A DNA stretch of 64,000 nucleotides from Atriophallophorus winterbourni. Lineage: Eukaryota > Platyhelminthes > Trematoda > Plagiorchiida > Microphallidae. The stretch lies in the NCBI GenBank assembly GCA_013407085.1, contig JACCGJ010001363.1, positions 114,523 to 178,522 of the forward strand, read 5' to 3'. A program made the translations under genes and the position numbers. Shown in pieces: positions 58,727 through 64,000 of the stretch. Under the pieces are notes generated by a model, which searched no databases, was not told where the DNA came from, and worked only from the letters and a program-made list of their open reading frames with translations. The first letter of the stretch is position 1; every line of letters starts with the position of its first letter.

Positions 58727-59599
58727 GTCACCTTTCTTGGGAAGTTTGATTATAGTACCCGAACGCCAGGCGTCCGTTATCTGCTCAGTATCCCAGATGT
58801 TCTGGAATAGGTCTCACAAAACTTTCGGCGTCTCTTCGGTTTCCACCTTGAGCAGTTCGGCATACACTCCATCGTCACCTGGTGCCTTCCTATTTTTCAA
58901 CCTCTGGATAGCGAATTCCACCTCTTGGAGGCTGATGGGTCTGTGTTGACGTCGAGGTCTGTAGCTGCCTCAGGTATATCGACGTTGGTTTGAGGCGGTG
59001 GGCGTTTTAGAATGAGCTCAAAATGTTCTCGCCATCTGGCTAACTCTTCTTTCGCATCAGTTATTAGATCTCCACCCTGGGTCCTCACTTGTTGATTGCT
59101 TGCCTGACTGCGATTACAGAGCTTTCGATTAATCTGATATAACGTTTTCAGATCATTCATTCAACACGCCTCTTCAGCTTGTTGTGTCAGGTTTTCCACA
59201 TACTGTCTTTTGTCCTTCCTCTATGATTTTTTAACCTCTTTATTTTCCATTCTATACTCTTCAGCGATGGCATTCCGTTCATTAGACGGTTTCTTGCTCA
59301 GCATGCGTTTTTTTACATCTTTTCTCTCTTCTGAGTTGCCAGGTTTTCGACGAGATCCACGAAGTTTTGCCACTCTGTCTGAACCCGAAAACTTTTTCTC
59401 CGACGGCCTTTAGTGTGCGGGTGAAAACATCAATCGTCATTGAATCCTTGGGCCGGGCGCTGATTTTCTCTCTCATGATGTTGCCAAAAGCTTTCATCTT
59501 GGCGTCATCTCTCAGCTTATTCACATTCAACCGTGGGATACGCTGAATTCCTATATTCGCCATTCTCAGTTTCAAACAAATCTTTCCACACAACCAGGA

Positions 59600-60450
59600 A
59601 ATGGTCGCTACCAATATCGGCACCACGCATGACACTCACATCTTCTAGCGAGCGCCTCCATTTACCATTTTTATCATCATGTGATCAATTTGACTTTCTG
59701 TTCTGCCGTCCGGAGAAGACTAGGTTATTTTATGGATGATTTTGTGGGGGAATCGGGTGCCCCCAACGACAAGATCGTTCTCATCGCAGAAGTCAAGTAG
59801 CCTCTCCCCATTATCATTCTGTAGGCCAACACCATGCACTCTCATGGTACGCTCCATGCCCGTATTTACAGTTTCGGTTCTAGCGTTAAAATTTCCCATT
59901 ATCACCAGTAGGTCGTGCTTTGGGGTGACTTTAAAGACTGATTGCATGGCTTCGTAAAACCTGTATTTCTCCTCTTGGGCTGCATCTTCTGTTGGAGCGT
60001 ATGCTACCACAATCGAGAGTTTGCAAAAGCTCGAGTTTAGTCTGGCATATAGGAGTCGCTCGTTTACAAACTTCCATTGCATGATCGTACTGCTGGTCTT
60101 TCTGCTTGCAAGCAAAGCGACTCCACCATGATGGAGGTTATCTTGCCTTCCTGACCAGATAATAGTCTCACCGCTATCTAGCTTTCGCTGACCAGAGCCG
60201 GTCCATCTCAACTCGGACATTCCAAGTATACTCAGATCATACCTGTTGAGCTCATGTATGGCTTGAGCCAGCATGATACAGCGTTCGAACGTTCCAGCAA
60301 CCAAATCTTATAGTTCTTTTCGACGCAAGGAGATCGGCCATCGGGGTGAAAAATTCCTTTCGGCTTTCATCTCCATCCGTCATGGAACCTTTTGTAAGGT
60401 TCGCGTCACTCCTGTAGCCATTGATAAGTAGAATTTTCGGAGATGTTGTC
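59600..60450 (-). pseudogene. RTE APE-type endonuclease
   Basis: Motifs in order: IRFGCWNVRTLYHAGS (first Asn), QAIHELNRYDLSILGMSELR (catalytic Glu), LHHGGVALLASRK, SIVVAYAPTEDAAQEEKYRF (Tyr/Pro region), LVIMGNFNARTE (GDFNA has become GNFNA, so the catalytic Asp is lost), GERLLDFCDENDLVVGGTRF. In another frame it ends GADIGSDHFLV (SDH motif kept). Cuts target DNA in active relatives; this copy is inactive. Confidence 0.85.
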
Positions 60451-60463
60451 ATCGTTTCCGTAG

Positions 60464-60795
60464 CCACACACCATTTCGAATAAAGAGCTCCTGAGAAAAA
60501 CTGGTCTGGAGGTGGTATCTACCGTAGTCAAAAGACGACGGTGGAGATGGTTCGGTCGTGTCTGCAGGATGGATCCCAGTTCGCATACGAAGGTAGCCAT
60601 TCACTGTCTTCCGTAAGGTAAACGAAAATGGGGACGGCCCAAGGAAATTTGGCGCAGAACGTTGGAACGCGAACTACATGCACAAGGATTCACGGTGCAG
60701 ACGGCAACGGAAGCAGCGGCAGACCCGAACACGGCGGTTGGGTATCTTCGCCTTATGTTGCCCCCGGCACGGAGAGGACTGAGTGAGTTTCCTGG
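60464..60795 (+). pseudogene. RTE 3'-end fragment, inverted relative to the main copy
   Basis: Plus-strand copy of the last 330 bp of the same RTE family: CACACCATTTCGAATAAAGA, GGAGATGGTTCGGTCGTGT, GGTAAACGAAAATGGGGACG, GTTGGAACGCGAACTACATG, ending GAGAGGACTGAGTGAGTTT. It is highly similar to the reverse complement of 57430-57740. Confidence 0.9.
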
Positions 60796-61291
60796 CAATG
60801 TAGGTGTTACAGATAGGGTTGCCTAGCCCTAAGCCAGGGTGGGCAACTACGGCCCGCGGTCCACATCCGGCCCGTTAGGCTTTTTAATCTGGCCCGCCGA
60901 CCTTGTCCAAACTTGTTACCCTTGTTGTATTTCACTCATTTTGCTATTTGCAATTGTTAATTATTGTGACCTTGAAAATATATACGTTTTGAATCCAACC
61001 GGCGCTGTTCGTTCTCTCTCGCTGTGTCTGAGCCGATTGTGTGAGAACTTGTTTGCAACTGTCTGGACTGACTGCAGTGAATGTTTGGACTGTGAGAACC
61101 ATTAACGCTCACTGATATAACTCCATTTTAGCGAGCTTGCTACTTTATTCGTTACCTGAACTGAACTTCCATCTTAACGGATTTAATCAAGCCAATTCCT
61201 GCATTACTGTTCGTACTCGGAATCTTCGACATCGTGGAGAATCAGTATCCTTCCCATCACAATTTCCTTGCTCAACTCACTTCAGCCTTCG

Positions 61292-61368
61292 GTGAGTTAT
61301 TTTGAATTTTCTATCTGTATATCTTTATACAACATTGTAGCTATGATAATTTTCTACTTTATTTGTAG
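61292..61368 (+). other. Probable 5' UTR intron of the hAT transposase
   Basis: Donor GTGAGT after CAGCCTTCG and acceptor tttatttgtag, 77 bp, ending 22 bp before the chosen start ATG. Short introns of this kind are typical of animal hAT genes. Confidence 0.55.
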
Positions 61369-61390
61369 ACATTTGAGCCCTTCTGTGAAA

Positions 61391-63200
61391 ATGAGTGGAC
61401 CAAAGAGAAGGAAAGTGGACAGCGAATGCCGAGTTTTTAATAAGGAGTGGACAACAAAATACTTCTTCACCGAAGTCCGGTCAACGGCTGTATGTCTGAT
61501 ATGCCAAGAAGCTGTTGCGGTTATCAAAGAGTACAATATCAGCCGTCACTTTGACACGAAGCATGCAAATTATGCTAGCAAGCAGTCAACACAAGAACGG
61601 GCGGCTACTGCTCAAAGGTTGGCAGCTCATTTACACAGTCAACAGAACTTGTTTCAAAGACAAACAGCAATTCAAGAGTTAAGTACCAAGGCAAGTTATT
61701 TGCTGACATTCAAATTAGCAAAGGCTGGCAAGCCTTTCTCCGAAGGCGAGTTTTTGAAAGAATGCATAGTAGAGACAGCTGGTCTCTTGTGTCCGGAGAG
61801 CAAAGGCAAGTTTGAAAAAATCAGTTTAGCACGCAGAACAGTGACTCGCCGCGTGGAACTGATCGACGCAGATATACTCAGATTGTTAAACAAAAAGGCA
61901 GAGTCCTTTAAGTTATATTCACTAGCACTGGATGAAAGTAACGACATAAAAGACACTGCTCAGCTCCTAATTTTTATCCGAGGGATTAATGACAGTTTTG
62001 AGATAACAGAGGAGCTTTTGAGCATGGAATCACTGAAAGGGAAAACGACAGGAAAGGACTTATATGAACAGGTGTCTGCTGCCATCGAGAGAATGAAGCT
62101 ACCCTGGAGTAAACTTGCCAATGTCACTACGGATGGATCGCCAAATTTAACTGGAAAAAACGTCGGGCTGCTGAAAAGAATCCAGGATAAAGTGAAAGAA
62201 GAAAACCCTGACCAGAATGTTGTTTTTCTTCACTGCATCATTCATCAGGAGTCTCTGTGTAAGTCTGTATTGCAGCTTAATCACGTCGTGGATCCGGTTG
62301 TAAAACTTGTTAACTTCATACGAGCAAAGGGACTTAATCATCGTCAGTTCATTACGTTCCTGGTAGAAACTGATGCGGATCACCAGGACCTACTTTACCA
62401 TTCTCGCGTCCGCTGGTTAAGTTTTGGGGAAAGTGTTTCAACGAACCTGGGATCTCAAAGAGGAGATTCGCTCATTTTTGTTGTTAGTGGGAAAATCCGA
62501 AGAATTCCCCGAGCTGAGCGACACAACCTGGCTATGTGACTTTGCATTTGCTGTGGACATATTTTCACACATGAATGAGCTGAACGTGAAGCTACAGGGG
62601 AAAGATCTGTTTGTGCACGACATGTACACAAATGTGGGAGCCTTTAAATCCAAGCTTGGTTTATTCTCCAAGCAAATGTCAAACGAATCTTTCGCACATT
62701 TCCCCACCCTGGCTGTGCAGAAAGAGGCCGCCCGAAATGCGAAGAAATACTGCAAATCACTGGACGACCTGCACATGGAATTTTGCCGTCGGTTCTGTGC
62801 TTTTGAAAAAATTGACAAGTTACTTCAACTGGTGTCTTGTCCTCTTTCACAAGACCCCGAATCAGCACCGCAGGAGCTGCAATTGGAACTGATCGATCTT
62901 CAGTCTGACTCCATCTCAAAGGAGAAGTTCAAGTCTCTTAAACTGAATGAATGTTATGCTTCACTTAACGAGACCACGTTTCCAAACCTTCGAAGGACTG
63001 CACAGAAGATTTTGGTGTTGTTTGGCTCGACCTATGTGTGTGAGCAGACGTTTAGCGTCATGAAAATCAACAAATACCATCACAGATCCAAGTTAACAGA
63101 CCAACCCCTTAGATCTGTCCTGAGAATTGCCACAACAAAATTAACTCCAGACCTCGATGCACTGGCAAAAACAGGAGACCAACAACACTGTTCCCACTGA
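61391..63200 (+). pseudogene. hAT transposase (ZBED/GTF2IRD2-like), one frameshift
   Basis: Start chosen at the ATG of MSGPKRRKVDSECRVF, after a probable UTR intron and with a basic stretch (KRRK). A BED-like zinc finger follows (C35, C38, H53, H58). The RNase H-like core has the first catalytic Asp in SLALDESND (D181), the second in NVTTDGSPNLTG (D248), and the CxxH motif in HCIIHQESL (C282, H285). After VRWLSFG the frame shifts at a T4/G4 run (62422-62429), consistent with one surplus base. It resumes KVFQRTWDLKEEIRSFL and runs through the hATC dimerisation region, STYVCEQTFSVMKINK (catalytic Glu) and HRSKLTDQPLRSVLRI, to the TGA at 63198-63200. About 600 residues in total. All key residues are present. 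Confidence 0.9.
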
Positions 63201-63562
63201 AATTGGTGGGGTTTTCTGCTGTTTTATGAAAAAATGCATATTGAAAGTTTGTAAGTGAGGCCATTTTTGCTCTTTTTTTAGGCAATTATAAAAGCAATAT
63301 AAAAAAGGCAATTTTTTTTCAAGTTTTGAGGGCTATTTTTTGGTAACCCTAGTGATGAGGACTCTTTTCCATATTTGACAGTTAATAAATTGGATTGTAT
63401 TATTAGTACAGTGCTATGAGGTTTACATACACTAAATGTAATATTTTAGTATATATCTGGCCCAAACACTCCATCCAAATACTCCTGGTCCGGCCCCTCT
63501 GTCAAATTTTGGAACCCATTGTGGCCCGTGAGTCCAAAAGTTTGCCCACCCCTGTTCTAAGC

Positions 63563-63745
63563 GGTGGTCTAGGTCAGGTTTTCATGACCAAGATTATATG
63601 TGTGCTCGTATTGCCGCCCAAGATGTAACATTTTACATTTACTTAGGCATCTGATTTAGTTGAGACCAGTGATACCGATCATCTAAATCCTCTTGCAGCA
63701 TCAAACAATCTTCAATCGATCGAACTTGCTTCCAAAAAGATTTAG
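63563..63745 (-). pseudogene. CR1-type RT remnant split by the hAT
   Basis: Minus frame QVRSIEDCLMLQEDLDD, YHWSQLNQMPK and RQYEHTYNLG-like residues, matching the 32.4 kb fragment. The sequence left of the hAT (about 60796-60834) plausibly continues it (CTAGGC, ATCTGTAACA). Confidence 0.6.
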
Positions 63746-63883
63746 AATCATTTTCATTCACTCTTCACATGTTTGGACTGTTTGCCACAGAAAGCAGATG
63801 GGAAGGTTAAAACTTTAGTTTATCAAAATTCCTTAAATGCTCTTATACATTGCACCACCGCTCAATAAAGACGCGTTGCGCAA

Positions 63884-64000
63884 ATGACTATTGCACCGAC
63901 ATCAGCCGCGGTATTCGGGATGCTGCGAATACTGGTAACTTTAATGGTATTGGTGAGTGGATCAAGTAATCCTAAAACATCTAAAACTGAAAGCCGAAGC
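63884..64000 (+). CDS. Possible start of a secreted or membrane protein (runs off the edge)
   Basis: ATG in context gcgcaaATGACT opens a frame that is still open at the window end (39 codons). MTIAPTSAAVFGMLRILVTL, then MVLVSGSSNPKTSKT, has the n-region, hydrophobic core and small residues (VSGS) of a signal peptide. The product is unknown. A chance hydrophobic frame is possible. Confidence 0.4.
   Translation, partial: MTIAPTSAAVFGMLRILVTLMVLVSGSSNPKTSKTESRS

Larger units (their letters stand above)
57420..60463 (-). mobile_element. SR2-like RTE retrotransposon, nearly full length, dead
   Basis: A single-ORF RTE-clade layout read from 60463 to 57420. An N-terminal leader comes first (start ATG near 60450), then the APE endonuclease, a linker, the RT and a short C-terminal tail. 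Frameshifts near 60280, 59720 and 59600 and several stops break it. Its 5' end touches an inverted copy of its own 3' end. Confidence 0.85.
60835..63554 (+). mobile_element. hAT-superfamily DNA transposon, nearly intact
   Basis: Terminal inverted repeats: the left begins CAGGGTGGGCAAC; the right, read inward, begins CAGGGGTGGGCAAAC. Flanking 8-mers are CCCTAAGC (60827-60834) and TTCTAAGC (63555-63562), matching at 6 of 8 positions, consistent with an aged 8-bp hAT target-site duplication. Length 2720 bp with one transposase gene. GC content is visibly higher than the surroundings. Inserted into a CR1 remnant. Confidence 0.9.

Noticed and set aside
62424..63200. Second hAT frame as a separate gene
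   Set aside because: It continues the transposase exactly at the motif where the first frame is lost; it is one gene with a frameshift.
1..64000. CRISPR arrays, bacterial operons, LTR retroviral elements
   Set aside because: No regularly spaced direct repeats, no prokaryotic gene layout and no gag-pol or LTR structure were seen; the reverse transcriptases are non-LTR or PLE type.

Overview
This is eukaryotic DNA: AT-rich, intron-bearing, and made almost entirely of retroelement remnants. The repeats suggest a flatworm, most likely a digenean trematode (schistosome-like). They include many CR1/Jockey-type non-LTR copies, an SR2-like RTE element, and Penelope-like elements (PLEs) carrying hammerhead ribozymes. 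The taxon is inferred from repeat content and was not tested by any search.

Host genes are few. The only one I can name is a noggin-family exon on the minus strand (42335-43261). It has a signal peptide, the conserved noggin cysteine spacing, and an in-frame GT splice donor at its end; the last exon was not found. Other candidate terminal exons, of unknown identity, lie at 2824-3057(-), 3968-4212(+), 15112-15274(-), 25430-25653(+), 47620-47733(+) and 47765-48052(-). A possible gene start with a signal peptide runs off the right edge from 63884.

Layout. 1-9.7 kb: CR1 remnants on both strands and two candidate exons. 9.7-28 kb: mostly gene-free, with PLE pieces (EN at 19.8-20.3 kb, RT plus EN at 22.5-23.6 kb), scattered hammerhead-bearing pLTR remnants, and a tandemly duplicated CR1 fragment (16.3-17.3 kb). 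28-35.4 kb: two opposed copies of one CR1 family. 35.6-40.2 kb: a nearly full-length but dead CR1, interrupted by a 1.24 kb insert with a 14-bp target-site duplication and three hammerhead ribozyme cores. 42-43.3 kb: noggin. 44.8-54.8 kb: a mosaic of CR1 pieces. 57.4-60.8 kb: an almost complete SR2-like RTE on the minus strand, with an inverted copy of its own 3' end joined to its 5' end. 60.8-63.6 kb: a nearly intact hAT transposon with terminal inverted repeats, an 8-bp TSD and one frameshift.

The most interesting object is the ribozyme-bearing insert at 37918-39153. It looks like a PLE-derived, retrozyme-like element whose hammerhead cores are intact, while the older pLTR copies elsewhere in the window have lost core bases.
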